Source: Zizania palustris (taxonomy: Eukaryota; Streptophyta; Magnoliopsida; Poales; Poaceae). Taken from it: 64,000 nt of DNA. The notes beneath the pieces were generated by a model. The model made no database searches. It was given only the letters and a program-made list of their open reading frames with translations, and was not told the origin of the DNA. The position numbers and the translations under genes are program-made. Positions 32,396 to 44,700 of this stretch are shown one piece after another. Location of the stretch: assembly GCA_019279435.1 (NCBI GenBank), contig JAAALK010000084.1, positions 12,480,916 through 12,544,915 on the forward strand. Direction: 5' to 3'. How positions within the stretch are numbered: position 1 is the stretch's first letter; the number at the start of each line of letters is the position of its first letter.

Positions 32396-35300
32396 TGTAA
32401 CACCCCAAATTTCCAAAACAATAAAAATATTATTTAAGTCAATTTTCTAGATTTTATTATTCTGAAAATACCTTTAAATACTTTCCCTTATCATTTTGAA
32501 CTACATCATAGAGTTAATGACCAAACGAGGAGCTGAAAATTTTTGTATAAACTCCCAAGACCAAGATGTATTTTAGAGAATTTTTACAAATTTTTATCAA
32601 TCTTGGAAGTAGCCCTATTATTTTAAACCAATTTCTGCAATTATTTTTAATCAGAAAGCATTTTAAACAGTAACGGGCCCTCTCCTCCTTTTCTCTCTCT
32701 CCCAGCCGGCCCAGCCCGTCACCCTCGCCCGCCTCCGTCTGACAGCCCGACCCCACCCGTTAGCGAGCCCCTCTCCCCTCACACGCGCGCCTGACACCCT
32801 GGCCCCACCTGTCGGCGCCAACTGTCCCCTCTCGCGCCCGAGCCTGGCCCCACCCGTCAGCCGCCTCACTCACTCGCTCGCGCCCACTAGCATGTGGCCC
32901 CTGCCTGCCAGATCCTTCATCTCCGCGAGATCCGCCCCCAAATCCCCCCCCTCGCCGGCCGACGCAATAATGCGCCTCGGATCCATTGCCCCCGACCCCC
33001 TGCCCTCAAATTGAGCCCGGCATTCAAACCCCCGCGCTCCGGCGACTGTTTCCCCCAATTAAACCCGACCGATTTGCATCCAGGTTCGATGAACCGAAAT
33101 CAACCCGAGCTCGCCGGCGTTTAAACACGTTTATTCTCGGCCACCGCCAATTGCGCCCCCTCTGCCCCCGCCGGTGACCCTATTTAAACCCCCTGGTACC
33201 CCACATTCGACCCCCACGCTCACACAATGCAAGAACGCACAGAACGCCCCCACTACGATTTTTAGCGCAACACCGCCCCCCCCACTCTAGCCGTCGCTCG
33301 CCGTCGCTGGAGTCCTTCTCCGTCCCCACCGACCGCATCGCTGCGACCGCAAGGATGACCCCGACCTCGGCCACCCCTCCATCGCCGACGAACCTCACCG
33401 GAACGCCGTCGCCGCCAAGGACCCGAACGCCATCGCCGCCTCCGCTCGTCGCCGGCCTCGCTCCGTCGACCTTTCACCGCCGCAAGGGTACCCTCATGAT
33501 CCCCTAGTTACCCTCTTTCCGTTTTAGACCTTAGACACGACCGCCGTCGCTCGCCGTGGCCTCTGGCCCGCTCGCCGTCGCCAAAGAAGACGACTGGCAC
33601 GGGTCGAGTACCCGTGCCATGTCGGATTTGATCTTAGCCGTGCGATCTGGATCTAACGGTACCGATTAAGTCCCATGTGCGGTTTAATCTGCGCTGTCGG
33701 ATCTGAGCGAAGGGGTACATTTTAATCTCATGCGTTTGTTAATATTTAAAACCCGCGTTTAATCTCAGCCATCCATCGTGTACCGGTTCAACATTTTAAT
33801 CTCAGCCATCCACGTTAACTTAACGCCCCCACCTTGCCCTCGCGCGTTGGATCTGGATCCAATGGTCCACATCGATCTAGCGCACGCGCATAGTGCGCGG
33901 GTTCACCGTGGGCCTGGCTCACCGTGGACCCGAGGGGATTTAAAATTTGAAAATAAATTCTAGAAACTGTTTAAAACTTGTAAAATTCATATCTGGCGCA
34001 TTTGAACTCTAAAAATTGCCATTTCAATTCCAGAAATTTTATAATTTTATTCTCTACACTTTAGTTCAATAAAAACAGTATGTTACTTTAGACTTTTTCA
34101 TGATTATTTAAATAGGTATTCAAATGCCCTTAGGGTAAAAATATAAATTCAATTATTTAAATTTCAATAGAATTCATATTTATTCCTTTCAGTTCATATA
34201 CTAAAAACCACTAAGTTATACATGAACCTTTCATACTAAATTTTATTAGGAGACTTAAAAATAAGAATAATCACTTTTAAAACCCTTTTTCAAAGGACAC
34301 CATCTCATTTTATTTTTTTTTAAAAAATTATTTATAAAATGAATTTCAGAACCTTAACAACTTGATTTATTTTTAATCAAAGCAACTTAAACCTATGTGC
34401 TTATTATGTGATGTTATATTGTTTGATTGAATGTTTTGTTTATTTTATTTTACTTTATTTATATTGGAAAGACTACGACGCCGTCGAGGAGCCGGAATAT
34501 TTCCCGGAAGTTCCTCCCTCTCCCTTCACTGAACAAGGCAAGTCACCAAACCAATCTTTTGAGCATATTGAACCCATGTTTTATTAAACTATCGCTAAAA
34601 CACGTTGGTTATATATGCATTAGTCAAATGGAACCCTTACAATATATTTATTTAGGATCCCCCGACCTTGATGTGCAACCCAAGCCATGCTATCTCACCT
34701 AACCTCCTTGTCACCATATGGTTAATGTTATTAGCTAGTGTCCAATATATTGACACGATTGCTATAGGATAAAAATGAGTCATAGCAAAATGGTTCTATT
34801 ATATGATCCCCTTCGTTTCTTATCCTTGGATTTCTGTCGGTGATGAGTTATGGTTGTGAGTGTATGCATGGTGGGTTCCGGGTGCAAGCTAGGGCATTGG
34901 TCAGTAGCACCCGGGGCACTATAAGGACCGGTCTGAGGGATCCGTTGCAATACACTTCCGTACTAACCACAAGTCTAGTGGGTAAGTTCTAACTAAGTTA
35001 TGGAGTGTTCCAAACCGAGGCCACCATTTGGAGATGGGTCAAGCTGCACCTGCGGGTGGCTTTACCGACGTGGCACAAAAGGGGGTGCGATGTTAGCCAG
35101 GATGCGGCCCGGCGCACCGGCGAAACCTAGAGCGGGTGGTTATCGCTTTGAGCATTTCATGTCGAGGTTTTGGCATGAGTTCCCGTGGTATGGGTAATCT
35201 CGTTTGGGATGAGTGCGTGCCTTGTGGGTACAGTAGTACATCTCTGATTAGAGTCTTAAATCTTTTCGAAAAGCCGAGCCCACGGTCAAAGGCGGGTTCT

Positions 35301-35790
35301 GTGACATCCCACAGTCAGTTTATTTTGAATATGTATGTGCATGATGGTTTGACATGTAAGGACTGTTGTGCGAGGAGGTAAAACGTACTCCCTGAGTTAG
35401 GTGATGATGTTGATGCTCATGTTTACTTTTCCGCATGATTAAACTTGATTACACTAAATGCAATAACTGAAAATGTACTTTTCCTACATTATTACTTGCA
35501 TTTGCGGTGGCTTGTTGAGTACTTTTTGTACTCATACCCGTTGGACCCCACAAAGGATGCCTACTACGAAGACGGTCTGGAGTAGCAGCCCAGTCAAGAA
35601 GAAAGATACTGAAGAAGGCGTTCGTCATGCTTTTATTTATGTACTTAAATTTTTATTCTGATGTAATAAATATGGTCCGCGTACCATGAATATTGTCGTA
35701 TGTACGATTGTCGCATGATGAACCTCTTGTATTATTGTTTTTCTTTGTAAATTCAATAATGTTCTGATTTCGGTAAATCGGGGCGCCACA
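32396..35790 (+). repeat. Nested solo LTR, inverted (first copy)
   Basis: 3395-bp LTR of the same chromodomain gypsy family in plus orientation: starts TGTAACACCCCAAATTTCC and ends GGTAAATCGGGGCGCCACA. No internal region, so it is a solo LTR. Flanks GCCTT (left) and GGCTG (right); the second copy has GCCTG and GGCTG, so the original duplication was probably GGCTG or GCCTG with later changes. It diverges visibly from its host LTR and belongs to a different subgroup. A TATTTAAA promoter element lies at 33181-33188. Confidence 0.9.
33181..33188 (+). promoter_or_regulatory. LTR TATA-type element (TATTTAAA)
   Basis: TATTTAAA about 790 bp into the 3.4-kb LTR in transcription sense, followed by a C-rich leader. 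Counterparts exist in every family LTR here: minus strand at about 31980-31990, 44424-44434 and 56847-56856, plus strand at 45620-45628. If real, R-U5 is about 2.6 kb, an unusually long leader. Confidence 0.5.
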
Positions 35791-36185
35791 GGCTGTCAGT
35801 CCGAGGCGGGCGAGGGTCACGGGCTGGGCCGGCCGGGACAGAGGGAAAGGGGGGGCATGGCCCATTACTGTTTCAAAATATTTCTGAATAAAAATAATTC
35901 TAGGAAATAGCTTAAAATCTTAGGGCTACTTCCATGGTTGATAAAAATTTGTAAAAATTCTCAAAAATATATTTTGGCCTTAGGATCATACATAAAAATT
36001 TTCAGCTCCTGGTTTATCCATTTCATCTATGTTGTAGTTCAAAATGGTAAAGGAGGGTATTAAAGGTATTTCAAAAATAATAAATTCCAGGAAATTGGAT
36101 TAAATAATATTTTTATTACTTTGAAAATTTGGGGTGTTACAAACCTATCCCCCTTACAAAGAATCTCGTCCTAGAGATTGGAATG

Positions 36186-39100
36186 CTACTCGAACAGCTC
36201 GGGGTATTGGGCTTTCAGTTCGTCTTCCTTTTCCCATGTAGCTTCTTCGGCAGGGTGGTTGTCCCACTAGACCTTGCAGATGCGGACTACATGACTCCTA
36301 GTTACCCTTTCCTTGGTTTCCAAGATCTTGATGGGTTTCTTGATGTAGGTTAAGTCTTCTTGGATGTTGAGCTGTTGAAGATCGGCTTGCTCGGTGGGCA
36401 TGCGAAAACACTTCTTCAACTGAGAGACATGGAACACATCGTGAACTCCTGCCAATGATGGAGGAAGCTCAAGTTGATATGCCACTTCTCCTTGCCGTCG
36501 GAGGATCTGAAAGGGTCCGACGTAGCGGAGTGCTAGCTTGCCTTTCATGTTGAACCTTTGAGTGCCGCGGAGGGGAGTGACTCGAAGGTAGACATAATCC
36601 TCCTCCTCAAAGGTTAGGTCTCTTCGGCGGTTATCGGCGTAGCTCTTTTGTCGGGACTGGGCTATCTTCAATCGATACCTTATGATCTTGACCTTCTCTT
36701 CAGCTTCCCTTAGTATATCTGTCCCAAACAGTTGCGACTCTCCAGTTTGATCCCAGAGCAGCGGCGTTCTGCACTTACGCCCATAAAGTGCTTCGAATGG
36801 GGACATTTGCAGGCTGGCTTGATAGCTGTTATCGTAGGAGAACTCTGCATAGGGCAAGTTCTTGTCCCATATTCCGCCAAAGTCTAGAGCGCAAGCTCTA
36901 AGCATATCTTCCAGTATTTGGTTGACCATTTCGGTTTGACCGTCGGTCTGTGGATGATAAGCGGTGCTAAAGTTCAGCCGGGTGCCGAGTTCCTCTTGAA
37001 GGTTCTTCCAAAACTTGGAGGTAAACTGACTCCCACGGTCAGATACGATCTTCTTAGGAACTCCATGCAGGCACACGATCCGGGTTATATACAACTCGGC
37101 CAATTTGGCGACGGTGTAAGTCGTCTTGACGGGGATGAAGTGAGCCACCTTGGTGAGTCGGTCGACAATCACCCAGATAGAGTCATGGCCAGCTTGGGTC
37201 CTGGGTAGTCCCGTGATGAAGTCCATTCCTATCTCTTCCCACTTCCATTCGGGGACCTTGAGAGGTTGCAAAAGTCCGGCAGGTCTTTGATGCTCTGCCT
37301 TGACTCGCCGGCATGTGTCGCACTTGGCCACATACTCAGCTATTTCTCTCTTCATGCTGACCCACCAATATTTTTCTTTCAGGTCTTGATACATCTTTGT
37401 ACTCCCAGGATGAATGGAGTATAGAGTATCTTGAGCTTCTTGAAGGATGAGGGTCTTTAACTCAGGCTTGTCAGGTACGCATATCCGGTTTCCGAACCAG
37501 ATGGAACCATGCTCGTCCTCGGAAAATCCGGGGGCTTTACCCTTCCTCATGTTCCGCTGGATCTCCAAGATGTCCGGGTCTTCCTTCTGCTTTTCTCGGA
37601 TCTGGTCTATCAAGATAGGCCTAGACTCCAAGGCAGCGAGGTACGCTCGGGTGGTGATCCCTAAATTCAGCCTTTCCATCTCCTTGTATAACAAAGGGGC
37701 CAGGTCCTGAATCATGATGGCATTGCAGTATCCTTTTCAACTAAGGGCGTATGCTACCACATTTGCCTTGCCTGGATGATAATGGATGCCCAAGTCGTAA
37801 TCCTTCATAAGTTCCAACCATCCCCTTTGCCTGAGGTTCAGGTCCGGTTGGGTGAATATGTACTTGAGGCTCTTGTGGTCGGTGAAGACCTCACACCGAT
37901 TCCCCACAAGGTAGTGTCTCCATATCTTCAAGGCATGAACTACGGTTGCTAACTCCAGGTCATGGGTTGGGTAGTTCAGCTCATGCGGTCTCAGCTGTTG
38001 GGAGGCGTAGGATATCACCTTCCCATCTTGCATCAAGACACATCCCAAACCTTGGCGAGAAGCATCGCAGTAGATGTGGAAGTCTTTCTAGATGTCTGGC
38101 AGGGTCAGAATTGGGGCTGACACAAGCTTCTTCTTGAGGGTTTGGAAGCTCTCTTCACAATCTGAGGTCCATTCAAACTTCACTTCCTTCTGCAATAGTC
38201 TGGTCATAGGCTTGGTGATATTTGAAAAATTCTCGATGAACCGGCGGTAGTATCCGGCCAATCCGAGAAAGCTTCGGATCTCGGTCACGGTCGTGGGCTG
38301 CAGCCAGTTGGTCACTGCCTTCCACAGTGGTCGGGTCCACTGCTATTCCTCCGGCAGATATGACATGACCGAGGAACTTCACCTCTGATGACCAAAACTC
38401 GCACTTGCTGTATTTGGCGTACAACTGCTATTCCCTTAGCTTTCCGAGGGTCAGACGGAGGTGAGTTTCGTGCTCTTCCTTGGTCTTGGAGTAGACGAGG
38501 ATATCGTCGATGAATACCACGATGAACTTATCCAAGAACTCCATGAAAACAATGTTCATCATGTTCATGAAAAAGGCCGGGGCATTCGTGAGTCCGAACG
38601 ACATCACAGTATACTCGTAGAGTCCATAGCGGGAGGTGAAGGCGGTCTTGGGTATGTCCTCTTCTCTAATCCTCAATTAGTGATAACCTAACCTGAGGTC
38701 AATCTTGGAAAACACCGAGGATCCATTCAGTTGATCGAACAGGTCGTTGATCTGAGGTAATGGGTACTTGTTCTTAATGGTTACGTCGTTCAAGGCTCTA
38801 TAGTCCACGCACATCCTTTTAGTCTTGTCCTTTTTCATGGCAAAGATGACCGGTGCACCCTAGGGTGAGGTACTCAGTCGGATGTACCCTTTCTGCTCTA
38901 GGTCTTCGATGTTGCTTTTGACTTCGGCCAATTCATTGGTGGCCATCCGGTATGGATGATTGGAGATTGGAGTGGTCCCGGGGACCAGTTCGATTCTGAA
39001 TTCGATGTCCTGCTTGGGAGGCATTCCTGGTAGGTCCTCTGGGAAGACATCCATGAACTCCTTCACTATGGGCACTTCTTCAAGGGCTAGCGAATGGAGG

Positions 39101-40657
39101 GATGCTCCGAGTGGTTTGCGGTTGGTCATTCGAAAGGTGACGGCTTCGCCTTCAGGGTTGGTCACTGTGACGGACTTGTTGGCACAGTCAATCACTCCCT
39201 TGTGCTTCAAAAACCAGTCCATCCCTAGGATGAGGTCGAGTCCGGTGCATTTTATGAGGACTGGCTCGGCCCGGAACAATACTCCTTGGATCTCTAGCTT
39301 AACCTTAGGGCTGTATAAGTGGGCTAAGGTTGTATTGCCTAGAGTGGCAATCATCATGGGGACAGGTAGAGGGAGCACGTCCAAGTTTTGAGTTTTCACA
39401 AAGTCTTCCGAGACGAAAGAATGTGTCGCTCAAGACTCAAATAAAATCATAGCTGGTACGGAATTTGTGGTAAACGGACTGAGCACGACTTCGCGAGCCT
39501 CCTGAGCTTCCTCAGCGGTGATGTGGTTGACGCGGGCACGAACCGCCTGGTTGGGTGCCGCGCCTTTGGGCTGCTTGGGGTGAGGACACTGGTACGAATA
39601 GTGCCCTTCTTCCGGCAGTTGAAGCAGATGACCGGCCTTCCTTGGCGATCCTTCAAGATCGGGGCCTTGGCAGCGGGCGTCGGCTGAGCTGGCTGGAGCT
39701 AGGTGGAGCGGGGCGGGGATGCTCAGCGTTGGATCCACCGGCGGCGTGAGGCGGCCTGTAGGCAGGCCGAGGATGGTAGGAGGGCGCTGGTGGCAGAGGA
39801 ACGAAGCGGGGCCTCTGGGAATTCGCCTGATGATATTTGAAGGCGATCATCTTCCTCTTCTTGAGGTCCAACTTGTTTTGCTCAGTCTCTTGGATGAGCG
39901 CTTTATTCACTAGCCATTGGAAGTCGGCGTAGTTGGTGGCGACGAGCTGGATGGACAGCTCATCCTTAAGTCTCCGGAGGAACTTAGCCTGGCGGAGGGC
40001 GTCGGTCCGCACTTCTTCTGGCGTGTAGCGAGCCAAATGGTTGAACTCATGGAGGTACTCCATGATGGTTTGGTTGCCCTAGTGCAGGTCGCGGAACTCC
40101 TGCTGCTTGATCACGATGACTCCGGTGGGGACGTGGGTGGCGCGAAAGGGCGATGGTGAACTCCGCCCATGTCACCACGTGGTCCTCTGGCTAGGACTCA
40201 CGGTAGTTGTCCCACCATTCTACGACGGGACCCTAGAGCTGGTGAGTGGCGAAGGCCACCCGCTCCCGGTCGGTGCAGGGGAGGAGGTCTAGCTTCTTCC
40301 CTATGGTGCGGAGCCAATCTCTAGGCCTCCATGGGGTTGGTGGTGCTAGAGAAGATGGGCGGGCGCACTCGCCGGAAATCTGAGAGTTGAGGAGCGGGTG
40401 CGGGTGCTTGTGCGCGAGGGGCAGGCTACCCCATTTTGCAGACGGTCCAACTTAGCTTGTTGGTGCTGCATTTGAGTGAGGAGGGAGGTCATTAGTTGGT
40501 TTTGGTTCGCCATCATTTCCGCCAAGGTGGGATGGTTGGCGGATGGCGATCCAGACTGTCGTGGGCCCGTTGTGCCCAAGTTGGGTACAACACCCTCGGG
40601 CACGTCACGGCTTCCTCCTTCTCCATTGTTGGAGCCGGTGTTCTGGTTGTCGGCCAT
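36186..40657 (-). pseudogene. C2-A gag-pol with chromodomain
   Basis: Start ATG 40657 (MADNQNTGSNNGEGG). Gag domain near 40320-39850 (MEYLHEFNHLARYTPEEVRT, NKALIQETEQNKL), zinc knuckle near 39600 (CFNCRKKG...), protease at about 39430 whose active site reads F-E-S-stop instead of D-S-G, RT 38850-38090 (RYGLYEYTVMSFGLTNAPAF, VFIDDILVYSK), RNase H 38048-37740 (EVFTDHKSLKYIFTQPDLN), integrase 37715-36300 (open for 482 codons; SDRGSQFTSKFWKNLQEEL, AYHPQTDGQTEMVNQILED) and a chromodomain at 36290-36186, preceded by a stop. Other defects: stop in gag at 40233, GYH-stop at 38677, stop at 38862, extra base near 38311, stops at 38088 and 37737. Confidence 0.9.
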
Positions 40658-40864
40658 CTTCTGAACATAAGAGTCATAAGGTGAAAAGAAGACGAAACAA
40701 TATTGCAATCAAAATAGCCCATGGGGCTCACATATATATATATATTAGTGGTATAAAAAGTTTATTACAATCAAGCTCTTATTTTATTCTACCTACAACA
40801 CAAGTTGCTGTAGATAGCACCACATACATAATATTATTAAAACTTAAACAATGGTAACTAGCAC
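40658..40864 (-). other. Spacer between upstream ORF and gag
   Basis: 207 bp with a (TA)n run at about 40733-40745. Counterpart 53078-53284 in C2-B is nearly identical; C1 (61623-61826) lacks the long TA run. No gene seen. A leader, splice or reinitiation region is possible. Confidence 0.5.
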
Positions 40865-41647
40865 CTACTCGCCACCGGAGGCGGTCTCCATGCTCTCGGA
40901 ACCACGAGGACGCGGATCCCGAGGGATGGTGGGCTCGAGAAAATTCTCGATGATGGGGTCGGAGACGAGGCTGGGGTGTGGTGCAGGGGCACTGGTGGTG
41001 GACGGTCCGGCGGTGGAGGGGTGTGGCGGGATCCTCTTGGGGCGAGGGGCAGGCTCACGGATGGGCTTCCTCTTCCTTGGGAGGAGGGGAACCATCTCCG
41101 CGATATCCTTCTGCAGCTGCATAATCTTGCGCTGCAGCTCACCGTTCTGTTGGATCAAGTTCTTCGTCTCCTCATGAAGAAACTCAACCACCTCATGGTT
41201 CTCATCAGCATCGAGCACCTCCTCAGTATGGAGGTCGTCCATGGCCTGAAGAAGACGCGACTGCCGGGCCATGACCGGATCACGCACGGAGTGAACTCCG
41301 AGGTAGATGCTACGGTAGGCGCCGGGAGTGCGCTTCGGCACAAGCCGGAAGGACGAGTTCTGAAGACGATCATCATAGATCATCCTCAGCTCCATAAGAG
41401 CCTGGAGAGCGACGCGTTGGCACGCGACGTCGAAAGTAGGTCCCCCAAGCGTGGTGGTGTAGGGCGGCAGATGCTCTCCGGAGCCATGGACGGTAAGGGA
41501 GACATCGCAGGGCCCGACAAACTCCTCCAGGTACACCCCTTGGAATTTGGGCTCGAAGAGGAACTCGAGGAAGGTGAGCATCATGCGGAGCTCCGTGACG
41601 AAGCCCTCGTAGTGGCGACAGTAGCTGTGAACTTGGTAGACTGGCAT
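40865..41647 (-). CDS. Upstream ORF of C2-A, unknown function (260 aa)
   Basis: Intact 260-codon sense ORF between the primer-binding site and gag. It starts at ATG 41647 (MPVYQVHSYCRHYEGFVTEL), about 125 bases after the primer-binding site, and ends at 40865, 208 bases before the gag ATG. Residues 1-150 form a compact-looking segment (FLFEPKFQGVYLEEFVGPCD, RVALQALMELRMIYDDRLQN, YLGVHSVRDPV). About 155-195 is a likely coiled coil (NLIQQNGELQRKIMQLQKDI), then a basic, nuclear-localisation-like PRKRKPIREPAPRPKR and a Pro/Ser-rich tail. It is present at the same place in C2-B and C1, with one stop codon in each. I do not recognise a characterised domain. Confidence 0.75.
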   Translation of the reverse strand: MPVYQVHSYCRHYEGFVTELRMMLTFLEFLFEPKFQGVYLEEFVGPCDVSLTVHGSGEHLPPYTTTLGGPTFDVACQRVALQALMELRMIYDDRLQNSSFRLVPKRTPGAYRSIYLGVHSVRDPVMARQSRLLQAMDDLHTEEVLDADENHEVVEFLHEETKNLIQQNGELQRKIMQLQKDIAEMVPLLPRKRKPIREPAPRPKRIPPHPSTAGPSTTSAPAPHPSLVSDPIIENFLEPTIPRDPRPRGSESMETASGGE

Positions 41648-41770
41648 CTACAAAAACAACAAGTTGAAGAAAGTGAGGGGAGGAACAAAGTTTACAAAGT
41701 AGATTTTCGAGAAATAATTTTCTGCGGCTATTGGCTAGGCTGGTCCGTTTGGCTTCCTACAGTCAAGTCG

Positions 41771-41782
41771 GCTCTGATACAA
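41771..41782 (-). other. Primer-binding site of C2-A, one base changed
   Basis: Minus-strand TTGTATCAGAGC, compared with TGGTATCAGAGC in C2-B (54191-54202) and C1 (62733-62744). The mismatch falls at the second base of the initiator tRNA-Met site. Confidence 0.85.
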
Positions 41783-41785
41783 TCT

Positions 41786-44700
41786 TGTGACACCCCGATT
41801 TATCGAAATCGGAACATTATTTAATTTCATAAGAAAAACAATAATACAAGAGGTTCATCATGCGACAATCGTACATACGACAATATTCATGGTACGTAGA
41901 CCACATTTATTACATCAGAGTTGAATAATAAAAGTAAATAGCATGACGAACGCCTTCATCAGGATCTTCTCTTGACTAGGTCGCTACTCCAGACCGTCTT
42001 CATAGTAGGCATCCTCTGAGGTGTTCAATGGGTATGAGTACAAAAAGTACTCAACAAGCCACCGCAAATGCAGGTAGTAATGCAAGGTAATAAAGGAGGA
42101 TAGTTGGCTAAAAGTGCGGAAAAGTACATTTTCAGTTATTGCAGTTAATGTAGTCAAGTTTTATCATGCGGAAAGTAAACATGAACAACAATAACATCAT
42201 CTAACTCGAGGAGTACGTTTTACCTCCTCGCACAACAATCCTTACATGTCAAACCAACATGCACATCCATATTCAAGTAATCTAACTGTGTGATGTCACG
42301 CAACCCGCCCTTGACCGTGGGCTTGGCTTTTCGAAAAGATTTATGACTCTGATCAGAGATGTACTACTGTACCAACAAGTCACGCACACATCCCAAACAC
42401 CAAAGTGTAGCGAGATGACCCATACCATGGGAACTCATGCCAAAACCTCAGCATGAAATGCTCCAAGCGATAACCACCCACTCTAGGTTTCGCCGGCGCG
42501 CCGGGCCGCATCCTGGCTAACGTCGCACCCCATTTTGCGCCACGTCGGTAAAGCCACCCGCAGGTGCAGCTTGACCCATCTCCAAATGGTGGCCTCGGTT
42601 TGGAACACTCCATACCTTAGTTAGGACTTACCCATTAGACTTGTGGTTAGTACGGAAGTGTATTGCAACGGATCCCTCAGACCAGTCCTTATAGTGCCCC
42701 GGGTGCTACCGACCAATACCATAGCTTGCACCCGGAACCCACCATGCATACACTCACAACCAAAACTCTATCACCAACAGAATTCCAAAGATAAGGATAA
42801 CGGGGGATCATATAGTAGAACCAAGTTGCTACGACTCATTTTTAATCCTATAGCAATCGTGTCAATACATGGGACACTAGCTAATAATACTAATCATATG
42901 GTGACAAGGAGTTTAGGCTAGATAGCATGGCTTGGGTTGCACATCAAGGTCGGGGGATCCTAAATAAATATATTGTAAGGGTTCCATTTGACTAATGCAT
43001 GTATACCCTATGTGTTTTAGCAATAGTTTAATAAAACATGGGTTCAATATGCTCAAAAGATTGGTTTGGTGACTTGCCTTGTTTAGCGAAAGGCGAGGGA
43101 GGGACTTCCGGGAAGTATTCTGGTTCCTTGGTGGCGTCGTAGTCTTTCCAATATAAATAAAGTAAAATAAAATAAATACAACATTCAATTTAAACAATAC
43201 AAAATCACACAACAAGCACATGGGTTTAAACTGGTTTAATTCAAAGGAAATCAAGTTGTTAAGTTTCTAAAATTTATTTCATAAATAATTTAAAAGGAAT
43301 TATAGTGAAGTGTTGTCCTTTGAAAAAGGGTTTTAAATGTGGGTAACCTCATCTTAAGCTTTCTAATCAATTTTAAGATGAAAGGTTCATGGGCAATTAG
43401 TGCTTTTCAGTATATGAACAGAAAGAAAATAAATGTAAACTTTACTAAAATTTAAATAATTGAATTTACATTTTTACCCTAATGGCATTTGAATACCTAT
43501 TTAAATAATCATGAAAAATCCAAAGTAAACATACTGTTTTTATTGAACTAATGTGTAGAGAATAAAATTACAAAATTTTTGGAATTGAAATGATAATTTT
43601 TGGAGTTCAAATGCGCCAGATATGAATTTTACAAGTTTAAAATAGTTTCTAGAATTTATTTTTAAATTTAAATCGCCTCGGGTCCACGGTGAGTCAGGCC
43701 CATGGTGAACCCGTGCACTGTGCGCGTGGTCCAGCCCAATCTAGACCGTTGGATCCAGATCCAACGCGCGAGGGCGAGGTGGGGTGTTAAAATAACGCGA
43801 ACGGTTGAGATTAAAACAATGAACCGGTATGCGATGAACGGCTCAAATCGAGTGCGGGTTTTAAATACCGATGGACGCGCGAGATTAAAATAGACCGCTT
43901 CGATTAGATCTGACGGTGCGGATTAAATCACGCACGTGGTGAAGCTGGTGCCGCTTGATCGCGATCGCACGGTCGGGATTGAATCCGACACAGCACGGGT
44001 ACTCGACCCGTGCCGGTTGTCTTCTCCGGTGACGGTGAGCGGTACAGCGGCCACGGCGGGCTACGACGGTCGGTTCTAAGGGCTAAAACGGAACCAGTAC
44101 ACTGCTGGGGGTCAAGAGGGTACCGTTGGAGGGACTTGGGGTCATCGGAGCGTGGCCGGCGATGAGCGAGGGCGGCGAAGGCGTTCGGGTCCTCGTCGAC
44201 GGGGGCGTTCCGGTAGGGATCGTGGACGACAGGACGGTGGCCGGGGTCGGTGAGGTCCTTGCGGTCACAGTGGTGTGGTCGGTGAGGACGGAGGGGGACT
44301 CCGGCGATGGCGAGTGGTGGCTGGAGTGAAGGCGGCGGTGAGGTGCTTAAGTGAGCGTCGCGGGCGTTTGGTTCGGTTCTGGCGCAATTGCGAGCGAGGG
44401 GTGGAAGCGGGGCACCAGGGGGGTTTAAATAGGGTCACCGGCGGGGGCAGAGGGGGCGTAATTGGCGGTGGCTGTGAGTAAACGCGTTTTTAAACGCCGG
44501 CGAGCTCAGTTGCAAGGTTTCAATGAACCTGGACGCGAATTGGTCGGAATTGAAGAGGGGGACACGGTTGCCGTGGATCGGGAGCAGCGGATCCGATGCG
44601 CGTTATGGCATCGGCCGGTGAGGGGGGCGATTTGGGGGCGGATCTCGCGAGGAAGACGGATCCGACAGGTGGGGACCACTGTCCAGCGAGCGCGAGCGCA

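Larger units (their letters stand above)
29915..36141 (-). repeat. C2 left LTR, with nested inverted solo LTR and 576-bp deletion
   Basis: Family LTR with plus-strand ends TGTGATGCC and GGGGTGTTACA. The true LTR sequence is 29915-32395 plus 35791-36141; between them lies a solo LTR of the same family in opposite orientation. Relative to the other copies about 576 bp are missing at 31043 (counterpart 42910-43485 in the middle LTR). The deletion is private to this LTR. Confidence 0.92.

Noticed and set aside
40733..40745. TA-rich run before C2 gag as a TATA promoter for gag
   Set aside because: A simple (TA)n microsatellite lacking promoter context, and C1 lacks it at the same place.
24955..41785. 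Four separate neighbouring gypsy insertions instead of nested C1 and C2
   Set aside because: The TGATC duplication and exact resumption of C1 pol at 57641, plus LTR pairing of 24955 with 62748, support nesting.
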